Counted from the stretch's first letter, positions 19,677 to 28,913 are shown. The stretch is 64,000 nt of DNA from Pseudomonas asuensis (GCF_014646755.1 NZ_BMNW01000014.1:1-64000); one strand, 5' to 3'. The notes: generated by a model not told the origin, from the letters alone. Made by a program: numbers and translations.

Positions 19677-21065
19677 ATGCACGATAAGCTCAGCGACCGC
19701 ATGAGCGCTTTGGAGCGCCGCGCAGCGGTCGGACTGGCCCTTGTGTTTGCATTTCGCATGCTTGGTATGTTCATGGTATTACCGGTTCTGGCTACCTATG
19801 GTCAGGAACTGGCTGATGCGACGCCAGCCCTCATAGGTTTGGCAATCGGTGCATATGGTTTGACCCAAGCCGTACTGCAAATTCCCTTTGGTACGCTTTC
19901 AGACCGTATTGGTCGGCGTCCCGTTATCATTGCTGGCCTGTTGGTCTTTGCAGCAGGGGCTGCGGTAGCCGCCAATGCGCACAGCATATGGGGCGTGATA
20001 TTGGGTCGTGTTATTCAGGGTGGCGGGGCTATTTCCGCTGCTGTAATGGCGCAATTGTCCGATTTGACTCGAGAGCAGCATCGCACCAAAGCCATGGCTA
20101 CCATTGGTATGAGCATTGGCGTGTCCTTTGCCGTCGCGATGGTTTCCGGCCCTTTGCTCACGCGCTCGTTTGGCTTGTCAGGATTATTTTGGGCAACCTC
20201 GGCGATGGCGCTGGTTGGGCTCTTTTTGATTCTTTTCGTTGTGCCCAAAGGGTCACGTGTAATGCAACACCGTGAGTCGAGTGTTGCTAGGCAGGCACTA
20301 GGGACAACGTTACGCAATAAGGATCTTCTGCGTCTGGATCTGGGGATTGGCGTTCTTCACGCCGTTCTAATGTCCAGTTTTGTGGCGCTACCTTTGGCAT
20401 TGGCTGAGCATGCCGGGTTGCCCAAAGAGGAACATTGGTGGGTATATCTGACGGCCCTGGTTGTGGGGTTCTTTGCCATGGTGCCATTTATCATCTATGG
20501 CGAAAAGAAGCGACAGATGAAACGCGTGCTGGTGGGTGCGGTTGCAGTATTAGCCCTATGCGAGCTGTTTTTCTTTGCCTTCGATGAAAACCTGACAGCT
20601 CTTATCATTGGCATTGTCGTGTTCTTCACTGCCTTTAATCTGCTAGAGGCTTCGCTGCCTTCATTGGTGAGCAAGGTGGCTCCTGCGGGAGGGAAGGGGA
20701 CGGCGATGGGGGTTTACTCCACCAGTCAGTTTTTAGGCTCTGCAGCGGGTGGCATCCTGGGTGGATGGCTGTTCCAGCATGGTGGTTTAAATACCGTTTT
20801 TCTCGGTTGTGCAGCACTTTGTGTCGTATGGTTGTTAATAGCTGTTACGATGCGCGAACCCCCTTATGTCACCAGTCTGCGCATGCCGTTGGCGCCATCC
20901 GTTGCCCAGGATGCTGCATTGACTGATAGGCTGATGGCTTTACCGGGCGTTACCGACGCGGTAGTCGTAGCGGAAGAAGCTGCAGTCTACGTTAAAATAG
21001 ATACCAAGCAGGTCGATCGTGATGCTTTGGAGCGGCTGGTAAGTCCCGCGCCGGCAGTAGGTTGA
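19677..21065 (+). CDS. MFS transporter of the YajR type
   Basis: This 462-residue inner-membrane protein has the 12-helix major facilitator pattern, with the loop 2–3 motif GTLSDRIGRRPVI near residue 77. After the last helix (near residue 395) comes a soluble C-terminal domain of about 60 residues, LTDRLMALPGVTDAVVVAEE and onward, which looks like the ferredoxin-like YAM domain of E. coli YajR. The start at 19677 is set by AAGAGGAGT; a longer frame from 19575 is unsupported. It lies directly upstream of ssb (25-base gap), divergent from uvrA, an arrangement conserved in pseudomonads. The substrate is unknown. Confidence 0.88.
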   Translation: MHDKLSDRMSALERRAAVGLALVFAFRMLGMFMVLPVLATYGQELADATPALIGLAIGAYGLTQAVLQIPFGTLSDRIGRRPVIIAGLLVFAAGAAVAANAHSIWGVILGRVIQGGGAISAAVMAQLSDLTREQHRTKAMATIGMSIGVSFAVAMVSGPLLTRSFGLSGLFWATSAMALVGLFLILFVVPKGSRVMQHRESSVARQALGTTLRNKDLLRLDLGIGVLHAVLMSSFVALPLALAEHAGLPKEEHWWVYLTALVVGFFAMVPFIIYGEKKRQMKRVLVGAVAVLALCELFFFAFDENLTALIIGIVVFFTAFNLLEASLPSLVSKVAPAGGKGTAMGVYSTSQFLGSAAGGILGGWLFQHGGLNTVFLGCAALCVVWLLIAVTMREPPYVTSLRMPLAPSVAQDAALTDRLMALPGVTDAVVVAEEAAVYVKIDTKQVDRDALERLVSPAPAVG

Positions 21066-21090
21066 TCTATGAAGATTTCAGGAGAAGTAA

Positions 21091-21606
21091 ATGGCTCGTG
21101 GTGTTAATAAAGTAATCCTGGTCGGGAATGTCGGCGGCGATCCGGAAACCCGTTACATGCCTAATGGCAATGCGGTAACCAACGTTACGCTGGCAACCAG
21201 TGATAGCTGGAAAGATAAGCAGACCGGCCAGCAGCAAGAGCGTACCGAATGGCACCGTGTGGTTTTCTTTGGCAAGTTGGCTGAAATTGCTGGGGAATAC
21301 CTACGCAAAGGCTCCCAGGTGTATGTGGAAGGCAGCCTGCGCACCCGTAAGTGGCAAGGTCAGGATGGCCAGGATCGTTATACCACTGAAATCGTGGTAG
21401 ACATCAATGGAACTATGCAACTGCTGGGTGGCCGTGGCGGCGCATCCTCTGGCGGCGATGAGTATAATCAAACTCAACAGGCGCCTCGCGCACCTCGTCC
21501 ACAGCAGCCTGCCTCTGCCGCGCCTCAGCGTGAAAACCGTCCGGCACCTGCACCTCAGCAGCCAGCGCCGGATTACGATAGCTTCGATGATGATATTCCG
21601 TTCTGA
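21091..21606 (+). CDS. ssb: Single-stranded DNA-binding protein
   Basis: SSB coats single-stranded DNA during replication and repair and recruits partners through its C-terminal tip. The product is 171 residues. The OB fold covers about residues 4–110 ([36 protein letters not shown]). A Gly/Gln/Pro-rich linker follows, and the acidic tip [10 protein letters not shown] is complete. It is preceded by CAGGAGAAG and follows the MFS gene by 25 bases, so the two are probably cotranscribed. A terminator lies downstream. Confidence 0.98.
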   Translation: MARGVNKVILVGNVGGDPETRYMPNGNAVTNVTLATSDSWKDKQTGQQQERTEWHRVVFFGKLAEIAGEYLRKGSQVYVEGSLRTRKWQGQDGQDRYTTEIVVDINGTMQLLGGRGGASSGGDEYNQTQQAPRAPRPQQPASAAPQRENRPAPAPQQPAPDYDSFDDDIPF

Positions 21607-21630
21607 TACGCATCAAGCCCTCTTGTGATG

Positions 21631-21664
21631 AAAAGCCCGACTTTAAAAGGTCGGGCTTTTTTAT
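21631..21664 (+). terminator. Intrinsic terminator after ssb
   Basis: AAAAGCCCGAC at 21631–21641 pairs with GTCGGGCTTTT at 21650–21660, followed by more Ts. The rest of the 250-base gap to the next gene is AT-rich with no feature I can name. Confidence 0.9.
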
Positions 21665-21860
21665 TTCTCGGGGCTAACGCAGGCGTTCAGTTATTTCTGT
21701 TTCTGCCGACCTGTGTGAGGCAGCTTTCCTTGTTGCATTGCGGGATTGGTCTGGAAAAAGTAAAAACACTTTTATCTGTAAGATGTCTTTTCGTCTTTAC
21801 TCAGCGTCTATTGGCAATAGCCTCCTTCATGAGGCACAACGGAGCTAACGAAGCCTCACT

Positions 21861-24074
21861 ATGACTTTATTCGGCAAACCTTTGCGTCATTTGTGGGCCC
21901 ATAACAAGGCCAGCTACGGTGTTCGTGTGTTTGTCGCCCTTACAGGGGCTATGGCTGTATGCTGGTATTTGGGTGATCTGCGCTCCATTTCGCCTGTTTT
22001 TTTAGGAATTATTGCCAGTGCGCTAGCTGAAACTGATGACAGTTGGCTTGGGCGATTGAAGTCTTTGCTGGTAACGCTGATCTGCTTTGCTATAGCTGCT
22101 TTTTCTGTAGAACTACTGTTCCCTTATCCCTGGGTCTTTGTATGTGGGCTGGCGCTGGCTACATTCTTGTTAACCTTGCTGGGTGCGCTTGGTGAGCGAT
22201 ATGGGTCTGTGGCGCAGGCAACGGTCATTTTGTCCATCTATGGAATGATCGGGGTAGATCAGCGGCTTGGTGGCGAGGTGCCGATTTGGCATGAGCCTGT
22301 ACTTCTGCTCGCTGGCGCAACCTGGTACGGCTTTCTATCAGTCTTGTGGTGTGCCCTGTTTGCACATCAGCCGGTACGTCAGCACTTGGCAGCGCTGTAT
22401 TACGAACTGGGCCTTTTCCTGCGCTACAAGGCCGATCTGCTTGAGCCGGTGCGTCAGGTCGATCTTCATGAACGTCGTCTAAAGCTGGCACAGCAAAACG
22501 GTCGTGTCGTTGATGCGCTGAATAAGGCTAAAGCCACTATTCTGATTCGCTTTGGTCGCTCGGGTAGACCTGGTGTGCGTTCAGGGTTCTATTTCAAACT
22601 TTATTTCATGGCCCAGGATATTCATGAACGAGCAAGCTCTTCCCATTATCCTTATAGCGCCCTGACCGAAGCGTTCTTCCATAGTGACGTGCTGTTTCGT
22701 TGCCAGCGGTTGTTAAGTTTGCAGGCGAAAGCATGTGCACTGCTGGGTGAGGCTACTCGACTGCGCCAGCCTTTCGAATACGGACAGCAAAGCCATCAGG
22801 CTATGGCAGATTTGCATGCCTCAATCGACTATCTCAAGCAGCAGAACAATCCTCACTGGCGTGGGCTTTTACGCTCTCTAGATTCACTCTCTACAAATTT
22901 AAGCACCCTTGAGCGCCAGCTTTCCAATGCCAGTCAGCCGGAAGTGAATATTGGCGAGTTGGATACGAGCTTGCTTGATCCAACACCAAGATCCCTCAAG
23001 GATATGTTGCAACGCATACGACTGCAGCTTACGCCAACATCGCTTCTGTTTCGACATGGGTTAAGGATGGCTATTGCTTTGGCTGCTGGATACGGTGTTT
23101 TACATCTGGTTCATCCAAATTACGGCTATTGGATACTGCTCACCACGGTTTTTGTGTGCCGTCCCAATTATGGTGCGACGCGGATGCGTCTGGTTCAGCG
23201 AATCGTGGGTACTGTCATTGGCCTGCTGTTGGGTAACGCATTGCTACAACTTTTCGGCAGCACTGAGGCCCAGCTTTCGCTGGCAGTTATTGCAGGAACG
23301 GTTTTCTTCGTTACCCGAACTGATCGCTATACCATAGCCACAGCCGCTATCACCGTTATGGTGCTGTTCTGCTTCAATCAGGTAGGTGATGGTTTTGGTC
23401 TCATTTGGCCACGCTTGATTGATACGCTGATTGGCTGCCTCATTGCGGTACTGGCTGTCTTCTTTATCTTGCCTGACTGGCAGGGAAGGCGTCTGCATCA
23501 GGTAATGGCTAACACGCTGTTAACAAGCAATAACTATTTGCGTAGTGTTATCGACCAATACCGTCATGGTAAGCGGGATGATCTGAATTACCGAGTGGCC
23601 CGACGTAACGTGCATAACGCAGACGCCACCTTATCGGCGGCGCTGGCCAATATGTTGCGAGAGCCTGGACATTTTCGTCGTAATCTAGAAGCAGGATTCC
23701 GCTTTCTGGCCTTATCCAATACCTTGCTGGGGTATCTGTCAGCACTGGGGGCACACCGGATACAACTCGCGGAACACCCGGTAGATCCACTCATCGAGAA
23801 AGCAATGAGCCGCCTGAGTGCGGGGCTGCTTGAAATAGCTCAGGCGCTTAATGAGAGACGCTCTTTGGTTCCTACAGCAGAAGAAGAGAATGCCCTGGCT
23901 GACGAGTTAGAGCAGTTCCCTGATGACCTTGATGATGGGCATCGTCTGGTGCTGACTCAACTGGCCTTGATCAGCCGCTTGCTACCTAATTTGAAAAGCG
24001 CAGCGGCCTATGTGCTGCGTACGCCTAAGGAAAATGCTGAAGATGAGACTACCGTTGAAGCTGTCCCATCCTGA
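21861..24074 (+). CDS. FUSC-family inner membrane protein, YccS/YhfK type
   Basis: The 737-residue product has two membrane blocks, roughly residues 20–165 and 395–540, each with about five to six hydrophobic helices, separated by a long soluble region of about 230 residues and followed by a soluble C-terminal part. This layout and the segments YGVRVFVALTGAMAVCWYLG and HPNYGYWILLTTVFVCRPNYG match the YccS/YhfK group of the fusaric acid resistance (FUSC) superfamily, whose members are putative effluxers of aromatic acids without established substrates. It stands alone after the ssb terminator and ends 109 bases before the SDR pair. Confidence 0.85.
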   Translation: MTLFGKPLRHLWAHNKASYGVRVFVALTGAMAVCWYLGDLRSISPVFLGIIASALAETDDSWLGRLKSLLVTLICFAIAAFSVELLFPYPWVFVCGLALATFLLTLLGALGERYGSVAQATVILSIYGMIGVDQRLGGEVPIWHEPVLLLAGATWYGFLSVLWCALFAHQPVRQHLAALYYELGLFLRYKADLLEPVRQVDLHERRLKLAQQNGRVVDALNKAKATILIRFGRSGRPGVRSGFYFKLYFMAQDIHERASSSHYPYSALTEAFFHSDVLFRCQRLLSLQAKACALLGEATRLRQPFEYGQQSHQAMADLHASIDYLKQQNNPHWRGLLRSLDSLSTNLSTLERQLSNASQPEVNIGELDTSLLDPTPRSLKDMLQRIRLQLTPTSLLFRHGLRMAIALAAGYGVLHLVHPNYGYWILLTTVFVCRPNYGATRMRLVQRIVGTVIGLLLGNALLQLFGSTEAQLSLAVIAGTVFFVTRTDRYTIATAAITVMVLFCFNQVGDGFGLIWPRLIDTLIGCLIAVLAVFFILPDWQGRRLHQVMANTLLTSNNYLRSVIDQYRHGKRDDLNYRVARRNVHNADATLSAALANMLREPGHFRRNLEAGFRFLALSNTLLGYLSALGAHRIQLAEHPVDPLIEKAMSRLSAGLLEIAQALNERRSLVPTAEEENALADELEQFPDDLDDGHRLVLTQLALISRLLPNLKSAAAYVLRTPKENAEDETTVEAVPS

Positions 24075-24183
24075 CATGGATGACGAAAGCTTCCGCTATG
24101 CTGCACAATGATGACATTGTCCGGCGTGCCTGTTGCTTTGGCTGCGCCGTTTACGTTCAGATTTTGGAAGATACCCGAACTCC

Positions 24184-25083
24184 ATGCGCATGCGCCTCAT
24201 GCTGTTGGGCGGCGGTAATGCCCTGGGTCAGGCGCTGATCCGCCTAGGTGCAGAAGAAGATATACATTTTCTTGCACCTCGTCCGCCAGCACAGGGCTGG
24301 AACGCCAGCCACCTGACCCAGTTGCTTGATGACACCCGCCCCGATGTAATCATCAATCTGGCTTATTATTTCGACTGGTTTCAGGCGGAGCACGTCGATG
24401 ATGACCAGCTTTCGAGACAAGCCAGCGCTGTAGAGCGCCTGGCTGAACTCTGTCAGCATCATTCAATCGCCTTGATACAGCCTTCCAGCTATCGCATCTT
24501 TGATGGCAGTAGGGCCAGTGCCTACAGTGAAAAAGACGAACCTAACCCTCTTGGTGTACGCGGGCAGGCGCTGTGGACCATAGAGCAAACGGTGCGTGCC
24601 TTATGCCCTCAGCATGTCTTGTTGCGACTAGGGTGGCTTCTGGATGAGAGCCCCCACGGGGCATTGGACCGATTCCTGTCTAAGGCCGAGGAAGGTCAGC
24701 CGCTGCCCCTTGCTGATGATCGACGCGGAAGCCCCACTCCTGTCGATGACGCCGGGCGAATTATTCTGGCTGTTATCAAGCAATTGGATTGCAGTGCTCC
24801 GCTTTGGGGGACCTACCATTATGGTGGCATCGAAGCGGTTACTCAGTTGACGCTAGGGCAGACTATTATTGCTGAAGCCTTGGCCTTATGCAGAATGCCG
24901 GAGCCAAATCTTGAGCCCATGGCTCATGGTGCTACTCAAGACGCATCTGACGAGCCGCAGAATGCTGTTTTGGCCTGTAAAAAGATTTTGAATACGTTTG
25001 GTATCAAGCCGCGTAACTGGCGTAGCGGAATACCCACTTTGTTGGATCGTTACTATAGGCAAACAGGAAGTCGCCATGACTGA
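24184..25083 (+). CDS. RmlD-like extended SDR protein lacking the catalytic Tyr/Lys pair
   Basis: This 299-residue protein resembles RmlD-type dTDP-4-dehydrorhamnose reductases and sugar-nucleotide SDRs, with a Rossmann start MLLGGGNALGQALI and a DVIINLAYYFDWFQAE segment. At the position of the catalytic YxxxK in the motif normally read as NVYGxxK, it has VRGQAL, that is Arg126 and Leu130 in place of Tyr and Lys. Catalysis by the usual SDR mechanism is therefore unlikely; it may be a regulatory or structural partner. The start is uncertain, ATG at 24184 or 24190, because no clear ribosome binding site is visible. The gene overlaps the following epimerase by eight bases, which suggests coupled translation and joint function. 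Confidence 0.75.
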   Translation: MRMRLMLLGGGNALGQALIRLGAEEDIHFLAPRPPAQGWNASHLTQLLDDTRPDVIINLAYYFDWFQAEHVDDDQLSRQASAVERLAELCQHHSIALIQPSSYRIFDGSRASAYSEKDEPNPLGVRGQALWTIEQTVRALCPQHVLLRLGWLLDESPHGALDRFLSKAEEGQPLPLADDRRGSPTPVDDAGRIILAVIKQLDCSAPLWGTYHYGGIEAVTQLTLGQTIIAEALALCRMPEPNLEPMAHGATQDASDEPQNAVLACKKILNTFGIKPRNWRSGIPTLLDRYYRQTGSRHD

Positions 25084-26011
25084 GCAACCTATTCTTATAA
25101 CGGGTGGGGCCGGATTCATCGGCTCCCATCTGGTCGATTTGCTATTAGCCAAAGGAAAACACGTCCGGGTACTGGATGATTTTTCCACGGGTAAGCGGGA
25201 TAACCTGCCAATAGATAGTGCTCGGTTGGAGATCATTCATGGCGATGTGGCCAGTACCGATACCGTCGATCAAGCGATGGCAGGCTGCTCCGCTGTTGTA
25301 CACTTGGCTGCTGTTGCCTCTGTTCAGGCCTCGGTCGATGACCCAGTCAGTACACATCAAAGTAATTTCATCGGTACCTTGAATGTCTGCGAAGCCATGC
25401 GCAAGCACCACATTCAGCGTATTGTTTTTGCTTCAAGTGCTGCCGTATATGGACCGAATGGGGAAGGGCAGGCTATTGCTGAAGACACGCCTAAAGCGCC
25501 GCTGACGCCCTATGCAGCCGATAAGCTAGCAAGCGAGTATTACCTTGATTTTTACCGCCGTGAGCATGCTTTAGAGCCAGTAATATTTCGATTTTTTAAT
25601 ATATATGGTCCTAGGCAGGACCCTTCTTCACCGTATTCGGGCGTCATCAGCATTTTTACAAATCGCGCATGTCAGGGTGCTCCGATTACTGTCTATGGTG
25701 ACGGCGAGCAAACCCGAGACTTCGTTTATGTGAGTGATCTAGTAAAACTCATCGCTCAAGGTTTAGAGATGGTTGAGCCAGTAATCGGGCCCGTCAATGT
25801 GGGGCATGGTGAAGTCATCAGCCTCAATCAGCTATTAAGCGAGATCGGCTTGGTGGTAGGTGGTCTGCCAGAAATCACTCATGCGGCTGCGCGCGCAGGT
25901 GATATTCGTCACTCAAAAGCGGACAGCTCGCGTTTGCAATCACATTTTGCTTTTGAAAGAGTTACCTCCATGAGTGAGGGGCTAAAATCATTGTTGAAAT
26001 CGAGCAGCTGA
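25076..26011 (+). CDS. NAD-dependent epimerase/dehydratase, GalE-like
   Basis: This is a 311-residue extended SDR enzyme that probably epimerises or modifies a nucleotide sugar in the cytoplasm. The NAD-binding motif GGAGFIGS is at residues 10–17. The catalytic residues are Ser120 or Ser121 (FASSAAVYG), Tyr146 and Lys150 (PYAADK). The segment RFFNIYGPRQDPSSPYSG and the C-terminal sugar-binding region are family-like. The start at the ATG at 25076 sits inside the end of the RmlD-like gene. No glycosyltransferases are nearby, so the pathway cannot be named. A bidirectional terminator follows. Confidence 0.85.
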   Translation: MTEQPILITGGAGFIGSHLVDLLLAKGKHVRVLDDFSTGKRDNLPIDSARLEIIHGDVASTDTVDQAMAGCSAVVHLAAVASVQASVDDPVSTHQSNFIGTLNVCEAMRKHHIQRIVFASSAAVYGPNGEGQAIAEDTPKAPLTPYAADKLASEYYLDFYRREHALEPVIFRFFNIYGPRQDPSSPYSGVISIFTNRACQGAPITVYGDGEQTRDFVYVSDLVKLIAQGLEMVEPVIGPVNVGHGEVISLNQLLSEIGLVVGGLPEITHAAARAGDIRHSKADSSRLQSHFAFERVTSMSEGLKSLLKSSS

Positions 26012-26027
26012 TAAATTGTATTTTCAT

Positions 26028-26056
26028 AAAAAAGCCCCGCTGAGCGGGGCTTTTTT
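26028..26056. terminator. Bidirectional terminator between the epimerase and bamE
   Basis: AAAAAAGCCCCGC at 26028–26040 pairs perfectly with GCGGGGCTTTTTT at 26044–26056 around a TGA loop. The A and T tracts on each side make it usable by both convergent genes. Confidence 0.92.
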
Positions 26057-26077
26057 ATTTGAAATAGATAATGGGAT

Positions 26078-26626
26078 CTATTCGTTTTGCGTATCAATTG
26101 GCGCTGGCGTAGGGATCGGAGTGGCTTGCGTTCTATCGATTTCCTGTTGGATTTGCTCTTCAACTGAGCCAGGGGCTGGCGGTTGATCCTCTGGTTGCTG
26201 AGGTGGCTGCTGGGCTGGCTGATCCGTTGGGCTGGAAGCCTCTGGCGCAGCGGTCTGGCCGCTTGTGCCCATGATTTCCTGCTCCCGGGTAACGCCCGGT
26301 TTGAAGTCGCCGGCGAGGCCTACAAGATGATCGCTATCATCGAAAACCAGGCTTACACGCTCCTGTTGGCGCTGACCGCCACCAGGTTGCATGCTATAGA
26401 GATAATCCCAGCGATTGGCGTGGAAAGTATCGGTAATCAAGGGGCTTCCCATGATAAACCTTACTTGTCGTCGGGTCATTCCTGGGCGAAGCTGGTCTAT
26501 CATGTCCTGCGTGACAACGTTGCCCTGCTGGATATCAATTTTGTAGACCCCCGGAAAAGAACATCCGGCGAGCGTGGCGAGGCTCAGAAAGGTAAGCCCG
26601 GTCAGCGTTAGCTTGAGGTTTTGCAT
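26078..26626 (-). CDS. bamE: Outer membrane protein assembly lipoprotein BamE (OmlA/SmpA)
   Basis: BamE is the small lipoprotein of the BAM complex that inserts beta-barrels into the outer membrane. The 182-residue product has a lipoprotein signal peptide with lipobox TLAGC, giving Cys22. The BamE core runs to about residue 120 with [20 protein letters not shown] and [11 protein letters not shown]. The tail from about residue 125 is rich in Pro, Gln and Glu, longer than in E. coli but seen in Pseudomonas OmlA. The gene is divergent from fur with 92 bases between the starts, as in other pseudomonads. Confidence 0.95.
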   Translation of the reverse strand: MQNLKLTLTGLTFLSLATLAGCSFPGVYKIDIQQGNVVTQDMIDQLRPGMTRRQVRFIMGSPLITDTFHANRWDYLYSMQPGGGQRQQERVSLVFDDSDHLVGLAGDFKPGVTREQEIMGTSGQTAAPEASSPTDQPAQQPPQQPEDQPPAPGSVEEQIQQEIDRTQATPIPTPAPIDTQNE

Positions 26627-26667
26627 CGGGGGAAGACTTCCACTATCTTGCTAGGCAATGAACTCTG

Positions 26668-26696
26668 ATCATACCTGCATTCCGAAGTGCTGCGAA
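26668..26696 (-). promoter_or_regulatory. Candidate bamE promoter
   Basis: Read on the minus strand, TTCGCA (26696–26691) and TATGAT (26673–26668) are 17 bases apart and about 40 bases upstream of the bamE start codon. The -10 box is strong and the -35 box is weak. The fur promoter must overlap it on the other strand; TTGCTA at 26648 is a possible -35 box. Confidence 0.5.
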
Positions 26697-26718
26697 GCGT
26701 TCGAAGCCGAGAAAGAAC

Positions 26719-27123
26719 ATGGTTGAAAATAACGAGCTCCGTAAAGTCGGGCTAAAAGTGACTCTTCCACGAGTCAAAATCCTGCAAATGCTGGATTCCG
26801 CCGGTCAGCGCCATATGAGCGCTGAAGATGTGTACAAGGCGTTAATGGAGGCCGGCGAGGACGTGGGGCTCGCTACTGTTTATCGCGTATTGACCCAGTT
26901 TGAAGCCGCTGGGCTGGTTGATCGTCATAACTTTGATGGCGGTCACGCTGTATTCGAGTTGGCAGATACTGGGCACCACGACCATATGGTATGTGTAGAC
27001 TCGGGTGAAGTTATCGAGTTCACGGATGCCTCCATTGAAAAGCGTCAACGTGAGATTGTAGAAGAGCACGGCTATGAGCTGGTTGATCACAATCTTGTGC
27101 TGTACGTTAAAAAAAGAAAATAG
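26719..27123 (+). CDS. fur: Ferric uptake regulator Fur
   Basis: Fur is the iron-responsive repressor of uptake genes. The product is 134 residues. The winged-helix part contains LKVTLPRVKILQML and the recognition-helix region GLATVYRVLTQFEAAGLVDRH. The metal-binding dimerisation domain contains HHDHMVCVDSGEVIEF. As in other pseudomonads, the paired CxxC structural zinc motif is absent; only a single Cys is seen in that segment. It is divergent from bamE and converges on recN across a terminator. Confidence 0.98.
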   Translation: MVENNELRKVGLKVTLPRVKILQMLDSAGQRHMSAEDVYKALMEAGEDVGLATVYRVLTQFEAAGLVDRHNFDGGHAVFELADTGHHDHMVCVDSGEVIEFTDASIEKRQREIVEEHGYELVDHNLVLYVKKRK

Positions 27124-27141
27124 GCCTTGCTGCCCAATAAA

Positions 27142-27170
27142 AAAACAGCGGCCTTGGCCGCTGTTTTCGT
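27142..27170. terminator. Bidirectional terminator between fur and recN
   Basis: A perfect 12-bp stem, AAAACAGCGGCC at 27142–27153 and its complement at 27156–27167, with a two-base loop. A-rich and T-rich flanks serve both convergent genes. Confidence 0.9.
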
Positions 27171-27186
27171 TTCCTCTAAAGAATGT

Positions 27187-28854
27187 TTACTTTGCTGTAA
27201 CCATTTTTTTGGCATGTGCAAGCGATTCGCGTGTGAGATCGATACCCCCTAGCATGCGCGCTACTTCCTCAATGCGCCGTTGCTTGTCCAGTATCGCAAC
27301 TGCAGTTCGGGTTTCACTCGTGCCGCGTTCCTTATGGACAAAGAGGTGATGGTGACCCTGAGCAGCAACCTGTGGCAGGTGAGTAACCGTCAGCACCTGT
27401 CCATCTTCACCAAGACGGCGTAGTAGCTGGCCCACAATCTCAGCGGTAGGGCCGCCAATGCCTACGTCCACTTCGTCAAATACAAGTGTAGGAACACGTG
27501 ATGTCTGGGCAGTAATAACCTGAATTGCCAAGCTGATACGTGATAGCTCACCACCCGATGCTACCTTGGCCAAAGGCCTGAGCGGCTGGCCTGGGTTAGC
27601 GCTTACACGAAACTCTACGTTTTCCTGCCCATAAGGCTGTAGATCGTTCGAAGGCTCAGGTTGCAGTGTAATGGAGAAGCGGCCACCAGGCATGCCTAGG
27701 CGTTGCATTTCTGTTTCTACTGCCGCTGCGAGCTCAGGGGCGCGTGTTTGACGACGTTCACTTAGCTCGTTGGCCTTTTCCTGATAATGGCGTGCATAGG
27801 CGGCCAACTCTTCCTGCAAACGTTCAACCGCTGCATCATCAGCATTCAATGACTCCAGCTCGCTCTGAAGCTGCGCTTGCAGATGGATAAGCTCTTCAGG
27901 TTGCACTCGGTGTTTGCGTGCCATGGTGTAGATAGCGTCCAGGCGTTCCTGGACTACTTGCTGGCGCTCTGGATCGGCCTCGAAGTTGTCCATGAAACGG
28001 TTAAGTTCCGACACCGCTTCTTCAATCTGAATTTGTGCTGAGCCGATAAGATTAGTTGCTTCCTCAAGCGCTTTAGGCGCATGGCTAAAGCCGGTCAAGC
28101 GGTGAACGCTTGTATTTAGAGCCGACAGGACGTTACCGCCTTCGCCCTCGCTGCATAGGTCAATAACCTGGCGGCAGGCGACCAAGAGCTGCTCTGCACT
28201 GGCCAAGGTCTTTTGCTCTTGCTCAAGCGCTTCGATTTCCCCTGTACTCAAGGAAAGGTTGGCCAACTCCTCAAGCTGATAACTCAAAAGCTGGTGGCGT
28301 GCCCGTTGCTCTTCGCCACTGCTCGATAAGCGCTCAAGAGTTTGCTTAGTCTGGCGCCAGCGCTGCGAAGCCAGTTGGACTTGGCGTGCTAACTCTTTGG
28401 CCTCGGCAAATTCATCCAGCAGACGGCGATGTGTATCCATTTTCAGTAGCGACTGATGCTCGTGCTGGCTATGGATATCAATGAGCAGGCTACCCAATGC
28501 TTTTAAATCCCCCTGAGGGCAAGGCGACCCGTTGATGTAGGCGCGTGAGCGCCCCTCGGCTGTAATAACGCGGCGCAAAATACATAGGCCCTCGTTATCG
28601 AGATCGCGCTCAGCCAACCAGTTTTGTGCCTCAGGGATATGTTTCAGATCAAAGGTAGCTAGGATGTCTGCCTTGTCAGCACCAGGACGAACTACGCCAC
28701 TATCGGCTCTGTCACCCATGGTAAGGCCGAGCGCGTCCAGCATGATTGACTTACCGGCTCCCGTTTCACCGGTAATCACTGTCATGCCACGCTCAAGTTC
28801 AAGGTCGAGATGTTCAACAATCGCGTAATTGCGGACGGACAGATGCACCAGCAT
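27187..28854 (-). CDS. recN: DNA repair protein RecN
   Basis: RecN is an SMC-like ATPase acting in double-strand break repair. The product is 555 residues. It has an N-terminal Walker A GETGAGKS near residue 29, a long coiled-coil middle region rich in Glu, Gln and Leu (about residues 150–370), and C-terminal ABC signature and Walker B segments, ASGGELSRISLAIQ and TLVFDEVDVGIGG. The N-terminus MLVHLSVRNYAIVEHL is typical. Its promoter carries two LexA-like boxes, so it is most likely SOS-induced. Confidence 0.97.
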   Translation of the reverse strand: MLVHLSVRNYAIVEHLDLELERGMTVITGETGAGKSIMLDALGLTMGDRADSGVVRPGADKADILATFDLKHIPEAQNWLAERDLDNEGLCILRRVITAEGRSRAYINGSPCPQGDLKALGSLLIDIHSQHEHQSLLKMDTHRRLLDEFAEAKELARQVQLASQRWRQTKQTLERLSSSGEEQRARHQLLSYQLEELANLSLSTGEIEALEQEQKTLASAEQLLVACRQVIDLCSEGEGGNVLSALNTSVHRLTGFSHAPKALEEATNLIGSAQIQIEEAVSELNRFMDNFEADPERQQVVQERLDAIYTMARKHRVQPEELIHLQAQLQSELESLNADDAAVERLQEELAAYARHYQEKANELSERRQTRAPELAAAVETEMQRLGMPGGRFSITLQPEPSNDLQPYGQENVEFRVSANPGQPLRPLAKVASGGELSRISLAIQVITAQTSRVPTLVFDEVDVGIGGPTAEIVGQLLRRLGEDGQVLTVTHLPQVAAQGHHHLFVHKERGTSETRTAVAILDKQRRIEEVARMLGGIDLTRESLAHAKKMVTAK

Positions 28855-28879
28855 GTGGGTGGGCTCCGAAATCGTAAGT

Positions 28880-28895
28880 CTGGTTATTTATTCAG
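28880..28895 (-). promoter_or_regulatory. LexA box 1 upstream of recN
   Basis: CTGGTTATTTATTCAG has the CTG-N10-CAG form of an SOS box with an AT-rich core. It lies 25 bases upstream of the recN start codon, downstream of the predicted -10 box. Confidence 0.75.
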
Positions 28896-28897
28896 TA

Positions 28898-28913
28898 GTG
28901 TTCATTTATACAG
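28898..28913 (-). promoter_or_regulatory. LexA-like box 2 upstream of recN
   Basis: On the minus strand this reads CTGTATAAATGAACAC, matching CTGTATA well at the left half but with CAC in place of CAG at the right. It covers the predicted -10 box, and its centre is 18 bases from box 1. Confidence 0.55.

Noticed and set aside
21625-21864. 79-codon frame between ssb and the FUSC gene
   Set aside because: It starts inside the ssb terminator stem and resembles no family.
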